DNA from: Phanerochaete sordida
Lineage: Eukaryota; Basidiomycota; Agaricomycetes; Polyporales; Phanerochaetaceae
Assembly: GCA_019973155.2 (NCBI GenBank)
Contig: BPQB01000090.1
Location: forward strand, 1 to 64,000
Reading direction: 5' to 3'
DNA: 64,000 nt
The position numbers were made by a program, and so were the translations under genes. The notes under the pieces were generated by a model that had not been told where the DNA came from, searched no databases, and worked only from the letters and a program-made list of their open reading frames with translations. Below are positions 11,631 through 24,504 of this stretch, piece after piece. The first letter of the stretch is position 1; every line of letters starts with the position of its first letter.

Positions 11631-14600
11631 ATGGCTGCAATGTTAGAGACCCCTTCGCGCGTATGGCGACGGATACAAGATATCGAAGGACAAGAGATGC
11701 CCTCGCTGCCCTCGATCCCGGCCATGGATGATCTGACTGAGATGCACTCCGAGACAACCGACGAGCAGGACGCATCACGCGAGTCGAACCCTATCACGTC
11801 GACACCAGCAGCTTTCAGCTCGCAGCACAACACCATGTCTACGGTCAAGCAGCCTTTGGTCCTGAGCGCAGGCAGTACAGCGAGGTTCGCGAACTCTCTC
11901 GCGTCGCGGTCGTCGAAGTCTGGGATAGGGATGAGTGCGAGCGGGTCAAGGGGGAGCGGGTCGAAGCTGAACCTTGTCCAGCAGCAACAGCAGCAGCCAC
12001 AGCAACAATACAGCTTTGAGATCAGCATGATTCCATCCCTACCCCAAGCCCGCGACGATATCGAGATACGCAGCAGCGACCAAGATACCCACAGTTCCAA
12101 CGCCGATGCGTACCTTCCTCCTATGTCCACTGGAGTAGAAGAGGACTTCGACCTCTCGGAAGCACTCCAGTCGATTAGCAGATCAGGATCGCCAGTCCAA
12201 CCCATCGCACCAACGCCGCGGAAGAGTTACGACTATTCGGTTAGTCTCAGGTCAGAGCCGAAGGTGAGTCTCGTCCGTGAATCTCGGGTTTCCCAAGAGA
12301 GATGTAACAATTTTCAGCCATCTCCCTTCGACAAACTGCGAGGCATTTCATTCCGACGTCCCGTATCGCGCAACACACGGACACCCAGCCTTACACATAC
12401 AAACACACCTTCGCCAGCATCCTCGACTTCAAACACCACTCCTCAAGATACCCAGTCTTTGCACTACTCGCAGCCTGCGTCACCCGACCATGCGCCATCT
12501 ATCCCACTTCCACGCTCCAACACTGCTTCGCCGACTGTCACGCGGCAGGCCTCTGCGTCACCTATGCCAGCCCGTTTTATTCCACTGCCACCGTCCACGA
12601 ACACATCTCCCGCGACAGCCTTCCCTCAGAGACCACGAGGGTATGGACAAACTACCGAAGATGAGATGGCGCCCCCCTCAATGTCGTTGCCACAAGCAGA
12701 GCTCACTGCAATCACCGAGGCACAGACCGAGCAGATGAGCAGCGTCGCAGGGACCAATCGCGACGAACGAGAACCGACATTCTCGTCTGAAGAGGGCCTC
12801 ACGCCTATCAGCCGCGGATCCTCGAACGGGTCCAACCAGTTTCAGCAGAACCGTGCTTCGCCCGTGGTCTCTACCGCGTTCTCACCTGCGCCTTCAGCTA
12901 TGTTCACGCCGACGCCTGCATTTCCTCGCCCACGAGCTCGCTTCCAGCTGCCTCCGATCCAGCCCCAAACCAGCACGACTCCTCCTGAACCCCTGAGCGG
13001 TTCTGAACAAGACGGCACCCAGGATGATGCGACCTGGAGAGCTGGCGACCGCTACGAAGAGCCTGCGACACCCGGGGCACACAAACGCTCGTTTCTTCTG
13101 TCTGTCATCAACTCAACCGCGCGGCCTCGAATCAAACACCTCACACCTCATCCTCACCGTGCTGAGGACACGATCAGTGAAGTCCCAGAGACACCCGCGC
13201 CAGCTCTACCCTCTGCGTTCGCTGGCATCACGCCCGGCCCTCGCGCGCGGCCAGCAGCTCGACCGCGTCTATCTCATCCATTAGCGCAGACGTGGACAGC
13301 ACAGTCGCAGTCGGACTCTGGCGGAGAGGACGCACGAGGCTACGACGGCGGACCCGACCGTGCATCCTTCATCTCGACCGCCTCGTCCCAAGACTTGACA
13401 ACCCATGCCCGTGCGAACGCATCATTCGACCCCGTCATGGGGCTCGGTGAGCGCGGGCATGGAGTCGGACGGTTCAACGCGGGCAAGCTCAACAACTACC
13501 TGCACGGCCTGAACCGTAAGCTCCAAGAGGAGAACGAGCTGCTCGTCCAGCAGCTGCGTGCCTTCGAAGCAAACTCTGCTACGGTCGGCGCGTCGAGCCC
13601 GGCCTCGAGTGCGGAGTCGACACGTCGCAGGCAGTCAAGCAGTGGCCGACGGGTCAGCTCTGGTCCTCCCGGACTTGGTGCCGTTGCAGAAGACGCGTGG
13701 GTTGAAGAGAAGGCGCAGATGGAGGACCTTATGGAGAAGATGGAAGAAGAGCTGGATCGCGTCGCGCGCGAGAAAGCGGACATGATGAGAGCCCTCGAGG
13801 CGGAGAGGGAGGAGCGTGGTCGGGACAAGGAACGCTTCAAGGGTCGGATGACTGAGGTCGAGCAGGGCGTGCAGGAGATCGTTGAGGACCTCGACCGGAA
13901 GCTGCACGATGCAGAGCAACGCGTTGAGGCCGCTGAGAAGGGCAAGGGCCAAATGATCAAGGACGTCGAGAGGCGCCTGGCCGAGGTCGTTGTCGAGCGC
14001 GATATCCTTGTGGAGCGCGTCGAGCAAGCCCAGAATGCACTCACAAGCGGCAAAGACCTCGGCGCCGAGTTGAACGCGGCCAACGAACGGGTTGGCAAGG
14101 TGCTTGGTGATCTCAAGAACGCGAACTACCAGATCAAGGAGCTCGAAGAAATGGTGGCCGGTGCAGATGAGCGCATGGATTCTCTTGAGAAGGAACTCTC
14201 CGAGGAGAAGAAGCTTGTGGCAGAGTTGGAAGAAGAGCTCCAGGTCAAGTCGGACGAGCTCTCGCAGACGCTGCAGAGACTGGAGTCACTCCAAGACGAC
14301 GTCGACTCAGCACATCGCGAGGTGGAACAACACCGAGCATTTTCGGCACAGCTCGAAAGCGACGCCAACGCCGCCATCGAGCGCGCTGCCACCCTTCAGC
14401 AGCAGCTTTCTGCGTCACACGACAAGCTCGACGCAGTCACTGCAATCCTCGACCAAGAGCAGGAGAAGAACAGCCAGCTTGAGGCCGAGGCGGAGCGCGC
14501 GACCGAACTTGCGCGTGAGCTGGAAGATGCACTGGACGCCGCAGAGCACAAGATGCGTGACGACGAGGAGCAGATCAACAACCTCAAGATCAAGGTGTCC

Positions 14601-17284
14601 GGCCTCGAGCGCGAACTCGATCGCTCGCGCTCGCGCATCGAGGCGTCCAAGCTGCAAATCGGACCCGACCCTGAGGTGCAGGCGGAGATCGACGCGCTGG
14701 AGGCCGACCTTGATGGCGCGCACAAGGAGATTGCCCGGCTGAACACGCTCGTCAGCCAGTCGCCGTCGCGCAAGGCCATGGAACGCGCCAAGGATGCCAA
14801 GATTGAGATGCTCGAGCAGGAGCGCGATGACTTGCTCGAGCGGCTTAAGGCCCTCAAAGCGGCGTCGATGAACCTTGCCACGCCTGGAAAGCTGATGAAC
14901 AACAGCGGCTTCTCACCTATGCATTGCGCCATGCTGAATATGACGATGAAGAGCCCGAAGACACCTGGCGGCCCGTTGCGAGACGTACGCGCACTAGCTA
15001 ATAATTCATCTCCCCTGATGCTGATATCGTATTGCAGCTCTCGTGGTTGCAGTCGACGATGCACGACCCTACCGCTGCACCGCTGGTGGCTGAGATCGAG
15101 CGACTGCACATGGAGCTCGAGCGCGCGAACGAGAGTATCGACGAGAAGATCGACAGGTTGGAAGACGCAGGACATGGCGTTATCTCCCTGACAAATCAGC
15201 TGGAACAAGCTCGCGAGAAGATCCTTACTCTCGAAGATGAAGTCGGTCGTCTATCACGACGCGAAGAACGGCGGGTGCAAAGACTTGAGAAGCTCCGCTG
15301 CCAGAAGTGTCGCGTCAAGGTCGATACCCGAGCTCTCCAGTCGCGGTCTGTAGATGAGAGGTACGTGCATACTTTCAACGCATGGCAGCAAATGTACCAA
15401 ATGTTTGCTTTAGTGTGCTCGTCGACCCTCGGGATCTCGAAGAGACTTCTGAGCCACCGACTCCACCAACCAAGACCAGCGAGAAGCTGCGGGCTGACTT
15501 GAAGACTGTGACGCGGCAGCTGGCAGATATGAAGCAGCAGTGGGAAGACGAGCGTTGCAAGCTCCTGGGCGAGAATGCGTCTCTGAAGGATGCTGCGAAC
15601 CGGCTGAACGCCCAAGTCCGGCAAGCTAAGAGCGACATCAGGCGCTTTGCCGACACCGAGCGTACAACTGCAGGTGTTCAAGGGGTGAGTTGCGCACTCC
15701 ACTAATGGTTCCGATGCTGATATGATTGCTGTCACAGGAGCTCGAGCGCGCCAGGCAAATGGTCGATGAGCTTGAGGCCGAGCTCAAAGCAGAGCGCGCC
15801 CGTCTCCGTGCACTTACTACCGAACAGGGTCAAGCAGAGAGGCAAAAGGAGGCGGTCGTTCTTCAATTGCGTCGTACCGAATCGGTAAGTTCTGCGCGAT
15901 TACTCTGTCGATATGTGCTTATAGCTGGAATAGGATATGGCCGACATCCGAGAGGAGCTCCAGCGCATTAAGCAGGAGAACCACGGACTAGAAGACGAAC
16001 TTCGTGGTAAGCCTCAATATATCGCTTTGTAAGACGACATACTGAAAAAAGCCTCTAGCCAACTCTAACGTCGAGCAGAAAGCTCGTCTGCTCGAGAGCA
16101 AGGTCACAGAAAATGCCGAGACCATCGAGCAGCTGCGTCGCGAACGTTCCTTGCTCGTCTCAGAACACAAGAAGCTGCAGAAGCAGTTCGCGCAAGCGTC
16201 TGAGGTGAGTAGAACCACCATCGGCTCAACATACCTTTTCCTTATGAACCATCTTACCTTCAGAATGTCAACAAACTGCGGAAGACCCATGCAGCTTCGC
16301 AATCTTCGCATGACAAGCGTCGGCATACACTTGACCAGTACATGCTTGAGATCGAGGACCTTCGGCGGGCGCTGTCCGTGCAGGCTGATGAGCTGCACCG
16401 TGTTGAAAGGGAGACGCAACGCGCTGCATCGGAACGGGGCGATATGGCTCGGACAGTTTCCTCGTTGGAGGCTGACCTGCGTCGGGTACGACGCGATGCA
16501 GAGGCTTTCGGCCGCGACTTGCGCGAGCTCCGCGCGCAGAAGGACAAGCTCGAAGGCGAGCGTCGCGATGTCACCGCGAAAGCGGACCGTGCCCAGAAGC
16601 AAGCCCAGACGCAGATCCGTCTGCTCAAGGAAGAGGTGCACGACCACCGTGAGCGGGCACGATCCGTTCTCGACGAGTGGAAGCGGCACGTATGCACAGG
16701 CGCAGCGTGAGTCTACCGTGTCAAAAGCATGCAAACCATGGAGGCTAACACTTAGATATAGCGATGATACGCAGATTGTGGCGTTGAAGGCGCAACACAA
16801 AAACGAGTGCAAGGGCTTGCTTGTCCAGATCAAGTACCTCAAGGCCAAGTGGACACGCGAGTCTTCCTTGCGGTCGGACCTCGGCTACCAGAAGCAGTAC
16901 CTCATCGTGCTTCTCGCGCGGTGTGAACGCAAGTACGTGTCTTCATGACGCCCGCATCTAGGATAGCTGACTCAATTGGCCTGCAGCGAGCAGAAGATCC
17001 TGGCGGCGATTGCCAAGATTGGCTTCCCAGCAACGCTGCCACACGCGACGACCAGGCCGACGACCAGGGGTCGCACATTGAAGAGTGTGGTACAGTCCGT
17101 GATCTTCACCCTTAGAGCAAAGTGAGCGGTGCTCTCTCATCAGCCCGAAAATATTTGGCTAATTGGTGACTGCAGACGTGCGAGTGACGCATGGCGACAG
17201 CAATGCAGCGCAAAGCAGGCAATCGCATCCGCGCTGCAGGACGTGCGTAAGGCACGAGAAGAGCGCGTCAGAGCTCCAGTATAA
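11631..17284 (+). CDS. PACT-domain spindle pole body protein (Pcp1/Spc110/pericentrin-like)
   Basis: A very large coiled-coil protein of roughly 1700 residues in about eleven exons, the two largest being 11631-12263 and 12318-14984. The first 600 residues are Ser/Pro/Thr-rich and disordered, with a Gln-rich run near residue 117. From LNNYLHGLNRKLQEENE, near residue 600, nearly all remaining sequence is heptad-like coiled coil. The last exons encode QIKYLKAKWTRESSLRSDL followed by GYQKQYLIVLLARCERN and KILAAIAKIGFP. That pattern matches the PACT domain that targets pericentrin, S. pombe Pcp1 and Aspergillus PcpA to the centrosome or spindle pole body. In those proteins the N-terminal part recruits gamma-tubulin complexes. 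The 54-nt intron at 12264-12317 is a multiple of three with no stop, so retention would add 18 residues. Central small exons are placed only approximately. Confidence 0.7.
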
Positions 17285-17468
17285 TTTATTCCCATCTGTC
17301 TTGGTTCAGTTCGATTTCATGTATCTTTGGACCTTTCCTTGTCTGCCTTCCAGTCACCACATTTGCATTAGCAACCAACGTATCTGTATCATTAGAGCAT
17401 CCAATATTGGTCATACTTTTACAACAGACTGCATCGTGCGGGATAAATACGCAGAGTCCGATGCAGGC

Positions 17469-18573
17469 TCATGCAGGTGGAGGCGGTCGCTTCGTCTGGT
17501 TAACTATCTTGACAGCGTTCTTGGAGAAGAGGTACGATGCGCCGCTCCAAACTGTCGTCGCGCCTACCGTCCACCTAAAGATAGTCAGCCTGCGGCTGAA
17601 ACGGTAGCGACACTTGCAGTGACGTACTGCAAGGCTTGTAAGCCCATGCCGAGGTCGAAGGGGAGGATGGGGCTGACGGTCGTCACGCCCATCAACAGCA
17701 GCTGCAAAGCAGTGTTGACCTGAGAAGTGGGGGTCGGTGAGAGGAATCCGGTGAGCTCTGCACGAACCGAACCTTGCTGATCTCCGTCGGGTGGACTTCG
17801 GCAGACGGTATTGAAAAGTCCCAATACCGTGCCCACGTTTTCTAACGGCAGTCAGTGGGGAACATAGCGCATGTATGCGCGCGCGCGAACTCACAGGTGC
17901 CGGGAGAGATGTGTAGCGGATATAGAATGCGGAGAGACTGAGAAGCACATCTCGGCCAAGGATGATGACCGCCAAAGGTACTGTGGGAGGTGTTTAACGG
18001 GCTTCAGAAGACGGTGGATGGACCGCGTACCTGGTAGAAGGCTCTTCATCGCTAATGTCACCGTCAATGTCGTCATAAGCGTCTTGTCCGCGGCGGGGTC
18101 GAGGATGGTCCCCAGGACGGAGCGCATGTTATACCGCCTGGCCATCCATCCGTCGACCTTTGTAAGCACAGACAAGGTGGCGTACAATACTCAGAACGCG
18201 ACATTTCTCCAGACAGACAGTAAGAGAGGCGGACCAGATCGGTGAGGCCCGCATACACAAGCAGCGCGGTCGCGGCCACGAAGTTGTCCTGGATTATGGC
18301 ATAGCCAAGAACGGGACAGGCTGCTATTCGTGATACTGTAAGGAGGTTTGGTATGGTGTAGATGTTCTCGCGTAGTGTCTCCGAGAGCTTGCCCAGCCTC
18401 TTGCCGGGCTCATTCCCGTTCTCGCGTTGCGGCGGGTGCACGGAGAACGCTCTGCACGCGACTGCAGGAGATGGAGCAGGCTTTTGGAGCCATGTTGCGC
18501 GAGTAGAGACTCTGAGAAGACCAGACCGATGGAGGCAGCGAGCAGAGGCGAAGGCAGGACGGAAGGCGAGCAT
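17469..18573 (-). CDS. CRD1: Cardiolipin synthase (mitochondrial, CDP-alcohol phosphatidyltransferase family)
   Basis: Joins CDP-diacylglycerol and phosphatidylglycerol to make cardiolipin in the mitochondrial inner membrane. Six exons (18235-18573, 18031-18157, 17895-17980, 17773-17841, 17628-17719, 17469-17574) give 272 residues. The N terminus (MLAFRPAFASARCLHRSGLL) is basic and lacks acidic residues, like a mitochondrial presequence. ENIYTIPNLLTVSRI is the usual start of the mature domain. The catalytic signature D-x2-DG-x2-AR-x8-G-x3-D-x3-D is complete in DLVDGWMARR through LDPAADK and spans the first intron. Hydrophobic stretches and a C-terminal TTVWSGASYLFSKNAV follow. Donor sites of introns 1 and 4 (GTCCGC, GTTCGG) are weak. 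It is convergent with the PACT gene. Confidence 0.9.
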
Positions 18574-18748
18574 GGTGAAGGAGAAGGTTCAAAGCGCGAG
18601 CCGCCACGGCAAAGTGTCTCGGGCAGAGCAGACGCCCATACCCTCTCCAACCGCGACCACGACGTCCAGCCCTCTCTGCTTCCTGTCTACCTCTTGTAAT
18701 TTGCCACTAGACGTGGCCCACATTCCTTGAAGCTGAACTCGGAGCCCT

Positions 18749-20847
18749 ATGTCTTCGCCATACCTCACTTCGCCCACACCGCTTGGAAAACCGACTTCGA
18801 GACCGTCATCGCGTAATTCCATGGCCGGCAGGTCACAGAGTCCCATAGTAACCTACCAGGACGAGTCAGGTACGTGTCATACCCCGATGCCTGTCTCCCT
18901 TGCTCCACTTGAGCGGAATAGAAGCGTCAGCGGCTGGGGACGAGGAAAGGACTCAGCGGATCTCCCGCTCACTCTCCGATGGATGCGTTCGCCAGATACA
19001 TCTGATGGCTCTGGCAGGCTCTGTCGTACGAAGCTTATGCTGAGTAGCAGCATCTTATCCCTGCTTGCATGCGGTGGCAGAACACAGTGGGCGTGCATCC
19101 GCTCTCCGCATTCCCTGCGAGATTGGACGCGACCTGTCGCGTATGCTATCCCGATTCCATTATGCATGTTGACAAGGCACCGATATCGTTCCTTGGACGT
19201 GCCTATATCTTTTCGGCGAAGAATTCCGATATGGCTAACTCAGCACCATCGTCTACGCGACCCGTCCCTTATTACGCGCCATAACCGCATGTATACTCAC
19301 TGCATCCCTTGACAGTTGCCATCCGGACCCAAATGTCCACCCTGAAGCATACCATCCGACAGCAACAGGCTCAACTACACAGTCTCGAGAACAACCTCTT
19401 ACGCGGTCCGCGACCTCTCCCTCCCGGCATCCTGAGCTCACCACCGATGTATCCAGACGACCTAGACAACGACCCATCTCCCTCTTCAGCGCGTTCGCAT
19501 TCACATACTCCATCCACTGGTAGTACTAGTCAGGCGATTAAACTACAGCGTCGGTCTTCATACGAGGTGTTGTCGGGACTCGCGGGACCCGAGAGCAGCC
19601 TTCCGTTACCGCGACCGAACGGGAATGGCGTGCGCCCGAGCTCGTATACGGAGGAGAGTCCGTTGAGCATACGGGAGGGCATCCCTGTGACGTCGCCGAG
19701 TAAACGTGTGTCTAGTCCGACGCGTACGCTCAGTCGTACGTATCAATCTACGCATGCCTGTACTTCACTAACCACCCGCCCATTACACTAGGTATCCCCA
19801 TCTCGTCTGTCGGTGCGCATCACCGCATAGCCTCATTTGCTTTATCTGATACCATCTGGAAGGCCACGCTCGCGCATTAGCAGAAGAGGACTCCGGGCTC
19901 GGATCATCGACTTCGTCACTACAGGCCCCCTCACCCAACAAACGCATGTCATTCACGCCGGGGAATACGACGAGAGTGCTTGCTGATCTACAAGCCGGTG
20001 TTCTGAATGCGAAGAACGCTCTCGAGAACACGAAAGGGCAGCTACGGCTTAGCCAGCGGCAAGTGAGCCAGCTGACGCGGCAGACCGAAGATCTCAAGGA
20101 AGTCCGGGAGCGCTTACGGTTGGAGAACGAGGGCCTCAACAACGTGGTGGCTCGTAAGGAGCGGTTATTGCAGGAGGTGCGTGTTCGATGAGGGCATATG
20201 GGCGTTCGCCTAAACTCTATCAGGTTCTGGAGCGGGCTCGAAAAGCGGAAGCTGAGGTCGTGACGCTCAAGTCGCAACTCAAAACGGAGACGTCGACGTC
20301 GAAGAAGAGTCTACGGGAGATGGAAACAGCACTTACTGAGGCGCAGGCACGCTCTCAAAAGTGCGAACGAGAATACATCACCCTGCGAGATTCGCTCAAA
20401 GGTCTCGTTGAGTCGTTTAAGCGCGACCACGATGGCCTCCGAGAGGAGATGCGCAAACGCGAGGAGAAGCTGCGCAAGGAGGCGGAGGAGGTCCGGAAGA
20501 AGTACACGAAGCTAATCGAAGAAGTGCGGAAGGAGCGAGAGGAGGAAGGTCGGGGGATGAAGGAGGTCATGCGGCTAAAGGACGAGAGCGTGAAGGTGAC
20601 CAAGGAGATAGAAGAAGGCTTGAAGGACGAGGTCGCACGATTGAGGGCGGAAGTGGACAGGTCGAACAAGGAGAGCGAGGGCGCGATTAAGACAGCAAAG
20701 TGCGTCCGCGGCTGCCGGTGCCTTCTGTTTTGCTGACCTTCCCACTATAGACACCTCGCAGAAGAGCTCGCACGTCTGCGCCGCCTTATGCGCAACGCCG
20801 GGTCAGCAGAAGCGACGGCTGTCCTTGCTGCCGAAGCGCAGTCATGA
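18749..20847 (+). CDS. She3-like coiled-coil protein (SWI5-dependent HO expression protein 3 family)
   Basis: About 475 residues in five exons, roughly 18749-18869, 19313-19733, 19863-20175, 20224-20699 and 20750-20847. The N-terminal part is Ser/Pro-rich. A conserved core begins RVLADLQAGVLNAKNALEN and runs through a long coiled coil with RLENEGLNNVVARKERLLQE. In yeast, She3 links mRNA-bound She2 to the motor Myo4 for transport to the bud; in basidiomycetes the name rests on similarity of this coiled coil and the role is not established. The first intron is long (about 443 nt). In the second, acceptors near 19796 lead into a stop, so I place the acceptor near 19862, which keeps frame. It lies 175 bp from, and divergent to, cardiolipin synthase. 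Confidence 0.6.
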
Positions 20848-21369
20848 GCTTTCTCTCGATATCGCGGAAGGCAGCGCCGAACTTCGCATACGTATACCAC
20901 ACATTCGTTTCACCCTACATCCCGTTGCTCAGCGATACCCACTCAATGCATTTTCTTCTATGGTTCACTAGATGTCGCTTTGCTATGGCTGTCGCACGTC
21001 GTCGAAGTTCACTCTGCAATGCATAATATGGTCTAGGCTACAAACCCGGCGAGTCGATTTGAGACTACCCCTACATTTGCCTGCAAGTCGCCGTCAGTTC
21101 GCACCGGATGCCCGTGACGTGCCTTGGCGGTGACGCCACGACCAATCGATGCAGGGCTGAGCGGACATGACTGCCAGTTTGCTAGATATGAATTGCTGAT
21201 ATCATTAATTTTGTGCCGGTGCGGTTTCATACACTAGGGTCTGAGGGCCAGTAAGGTCACCACGGGTTATTAACGTGGATATTGAGGACTGGATGATTTA
21301 TTACAGACCTTGTTCGCTGCAATGAATTTGCGTCTAGCATAAAGGCGTCGCATAACGGGGTGAATCGCC
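20848..21369. other. Intergenic
   Basis: A 522-bp AT-richer region between the She3-like gene and C2HC gene copy B. I see no gene or strong motif. Confidence 0.5.
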
Positions 21370-22349
21370 ATGCTTTCCTCAGCGATGTCTTCCCCCAGAC
21401 CCAAAGTCAAGTGCCGCAAGCGGGGAGGCAGAGCGTGGCACCGCGAGCACTTCGTCGACCACCCGCTCTACGACTCGAACGATCCCCGCGCGTTTGTGCG
21501 CCCCGGACGCCACGCCGCTGTCAAGGCGTGGTGCAAGCGGTGCCTCGACGCGTTTGTGCAGCACATCGTCTCCGTCGAGGCCCAGCAAGTCCAGCGCGGC
21601 GAGCGCACAGCCGTGCGCGAGCCACACGTAATCGCAGAGGACCCAGATGGTACGTACACGCTTTTCTACCGCTCAACTATCCGGCTCACGAACGTCGCCG
21701 ACAGTCTGGGACGCCGCAGACGCGGGCTGGAACTCCTGCGACCCCGCGCGCTGCCTCGTGCACCTCCGCGACTGCGAGCTCCAGCCCCCGGACGTCCGCG
21801 AACGGGCGCGGCTGCAGATAGAGCAGCAGAACCAGGCGCGCCGCGTCCCAGAAGACGCCTCGGGCACTGCGCTCGTCGTCCGTCCGTCCTCACCGCCGGC
21901 GACCGACGACGTACGGGCACCGCCAGCGGTGCCGCCCCCGTCGGCTCTGCCCTACTACGCAGTTCCGCCCGGAGTCGTCGTGCACGCCGTGACATATGTG
22001 TATCCTGTGGAGTATGCCGCCGTCGCAGTGCAGATGGCGCGGGATCTGCCCCAGCCTGTGCCCCCGTGGCCTATGGGATTCGTCGCGGCGATGCCTCTGG
22101 TGCTCCCACATGGACTCCAGGGCTGGCAACCGGCGGCTGCGGCACACGCTGTCAACATGGTACGGTCCACCAGGTTACACCCTCCGGCTTGTCTGAGGCT
22201 GAATGAACGTTTCATAGGCTGCTCAAGCTCAAGGTGACGAGAGTGAGGAGCTGACCTCCTGGGGTGAAGAGCTGTCAAGAGCACAGCTGGAGGATCCTGA
22301 ATTCTGGGAGGAGCTCGCACGATTGTGCGAGGCAGCAGTCGAGGAATAG
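21370..22349 (+). CDS. C2HC-type (BED-like) zinc-finger protein, copy B
   Basis: Three exons (21370-21649, 21705-22159, 22218-22349) give 288 residues, or 283 if the in-frame ATG at 21385 is used. Conserved with the gene at 3495 are W.REHF near residue 20, AWCKRC near residue 55, and after the first intron CLVHLRDCELQPPDVRERAR. The spacing C-x2-C then H-x3-C suggests one zinc site split by an intron. The middle is Pro/Val/Ala-rich. The last exon ends in an acidic tail (EDPEFWEELARLCEAAVEE). Function is unknown; DNA or RNA binding is a guess. The neighbour downstream is a RING/coiled-coil gene, as also happens near copy A. Confidence 0.65.
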
Positions 22350-22715
22350 GACTTATTTGCAGGATGCTGGCCTGCCGTGTATTCGATGCAGTTTCAATAT
22401 TTATGCATTATGTCGCATTGAGTGCCCATCTTTCGTGGCGTGGGAACATCGTACGAACACACCGCTTGTCCGCAAGGCCAGAAAACATGATTATATGCGC
22501 GAACAAAAGGACTAGATACATGTAGCATACCGAGTAGATCGCAATATAGGACATGCGATGAACGAAAATCATGCGAAGAGACCGTCAAAACGAGAGTAAA
22601 CGAAAGCGGGCTTAAGGACCAGCTGGACAACCACGAAGCTGAGTGAACGAACGACGCATCATCAGTAGAATTCCCACCAAACGAGACAGCCAACGCGTAA
22701 TTCCCCCGCACATCC
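22350..22715. other. Intergenic, convergent 3' ends
   Basis: A 366-bp AT-richer spacer between C2HC gene B and RING gene 2. Nothing recognised. Confidence 0.5.
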
Positions 22716-24112
22716 TCAAAACTCGGTCAACGGCTGCAAAACGCGCTTCCCGCGATGCACCATCAGCCGCGCACGGCCGTTGACCTCGAGCGGCGGGAAC
22801 GCCGCCGGCGAGCTCCCGAGCGAGAAGTCCAGGTTGCCCTGGCTGCCGTCCTCGGACGCAAACACGTCGTCGTCGAGCTCGGGCGCACGCACGGGCGCGC
22901 GCGGCGGGCGGCGCGCCTGGCGGTACGGCACGGGAATCGGCGCGAAGCGCTCGAGGCGGCTCGGCCCCGCGCGCGCGACCGACGCGTGCACCGCACTGCC
23001 GGGTGCGGTCGCGTACGACGCGGATGCTTGCGAGGAGCTTGGCGAGTCACCGAGCGAGCGCCGCGCGCGCGCCTTGCTCGGCCCGTCGCGCTCCTCGGCG
23101 TCGAGCTCCTGGCTCACGTCCGGGCTCGCGTCCATCTCGGCGAGGAGCGTCGTGAGGCCCGAGCGCAGCGCGGGCGGGCGGCGGCCGACGTACGCCGCGC
23201 CGACGCCCGCGGCGCTCGTGCTGGCCCACTCGCGCACGCGCGCGCTGCTCGCGCGCTCCTGCGGGTCGACGTCGATGGGCGCGGAGGGCCGGGTGCCCGT
23301 GAGCCGGATGCGTTTGGGGATGGGCGCGATGGGCCGGCGGTCGCCCGTGCTGGCGTGGCGCGCGGGGCCCTCGCCGGGCGAGAGCTCGAGCGCGGCCTGC
23401 GTGCTGTTGCGTTTGCGGGCGTGCGACGCGGGGGACGCGTGTTTTCTAAACGTGGCCGTGAGAAGCAGGACGGGTCACAGGCGTGCAGGACGCACTCTTC
23501 TGCGAGCTGCTTCTTCAGCCGGGTGTACTTCTCCCTCGTGTCGCGGTACTTTTTCTCCCACTCGGCGGCCTCGAGCTCGCGCGCGTCGGTCTCCTCCGTG
23601 GCGGCGTCGAGGTCGTCGCGGAGCTGGCGCTCCTTCTCGCGGTAGTTCGCGACCGCGGCCTGGTTCGCCTCGCAGTTCTCCATGAGGCGCGCCTTGTCGC
23701 GCTGCAGGTGCTCGTTCTTGCGCTTCAGGGCGTCGTACTTCTCGCGCAGCCGCGCGTTGTCCGTCTGCAGCTTGCTGTTGCGCTCCTCGAGGGTCTGCAC
23801 GAGCTCGGACTGCGAGGGGTACACGCGCCGCACGGCCGGCTGCATAAACGCGTGATACTTTTGCGGCACGAAGCGGAGGTCGGGTATCGCTGTGTGCGCG
23901 CGGAGAAGGTCAGGGTCTCGCGCTGGTAACCCATATTGGATATGCGCACCGATGGTAAAAGGGGCACGGCATGTCGGGCATGGGCACTCTACAGCATCTT
24001 GGCACGTCTCAATGCATTTTACAAGACATGTTTCGCAGTGTATGTGGCCACAGGGGACGACGACGGGCGACTGAGCGTCCTCGAGACAGATTGAGCACGT
24101 CGCACCGGACAT
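22716..24112 (-). CDS. RING finger / coiled-coil protein 2
   Basis: Two exons (23496-24112, 22716-23445) give 448 residues. A complete C3HC4 RING opens the protein: C6, C9, C21, H23, C26, C29, C45, C48. From about residue 100 a long coiled coil follows (LEERNSKLQTDNARLREKYD and on to about residue 205). The C-terminal half is disordered, basic and Ala/Arg/Pro-rich, ending in VLQPLTEF. It is likely an E3 ubiquitin ligase with an oligomerising coiled coil, TRIM-like in layout but without a B-box. Other frames are also open because of the very high GC of the second exon; this frame was chosen because it is the one joined by the 50-nt intron with GTGCGT donor and TTTAG acceptor. It is head-to-head with RING gene 3. 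Confidence 0.75.
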
Positions 24113-24504
24113 GGTCGCCAGTGGCGGAGGCTGTGGGACGTCGTCTGTAGGCGAGGTGGAATGTGGTCGGTATCGACCAAGGTCGCGCCCGGGGGTGTCG
24201 GCGCTGTGTTGAGGGTGGTTGTCGCTGTCGGGAGTGTCGAGGAGAGGGAGAACAAGGGTACGAGGGCATCGCAGGCGCCTGCAGCACTGATGGCTCTCAA
24301 CGCGGTCACGTGCGTCGGCGCGTCTCTGTTGCTCTCTCTCACGACCACCACCACATCAGGCTTTATTTGGTCCATACGACGGTATTTATTCTCTTATTTC
24401 CGATAGCTTACCAGTGCGGCTGATAATTCGTGTGAATCTGCCAGAGCTACTCATTCTATCCGCCGTGACATCCCGGCGTGCGATCGCGTTCAAGCAGCCC
24501 GTAG
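24113..24504. promoter_or_regulatory. Bidirectional promoter between two RING genes
   Basis: The start codons at 24112 (minus) and 24505 (plus) are 392 bp apart, so both promoters lie here. A run of alternating CCACCA/GGTGGT-type sequence is present near 24340. No clear TATA box was identified. Confidence 0.55.

Noticed and set aside
14396..15208. 270-codon minus-strand ORF rich in Ser
   Set aside because: It is the antisense shadow of the coiled-coil part of the PACT gene, whose Glu/Leu codons read as Ser/Arg on the other strand.
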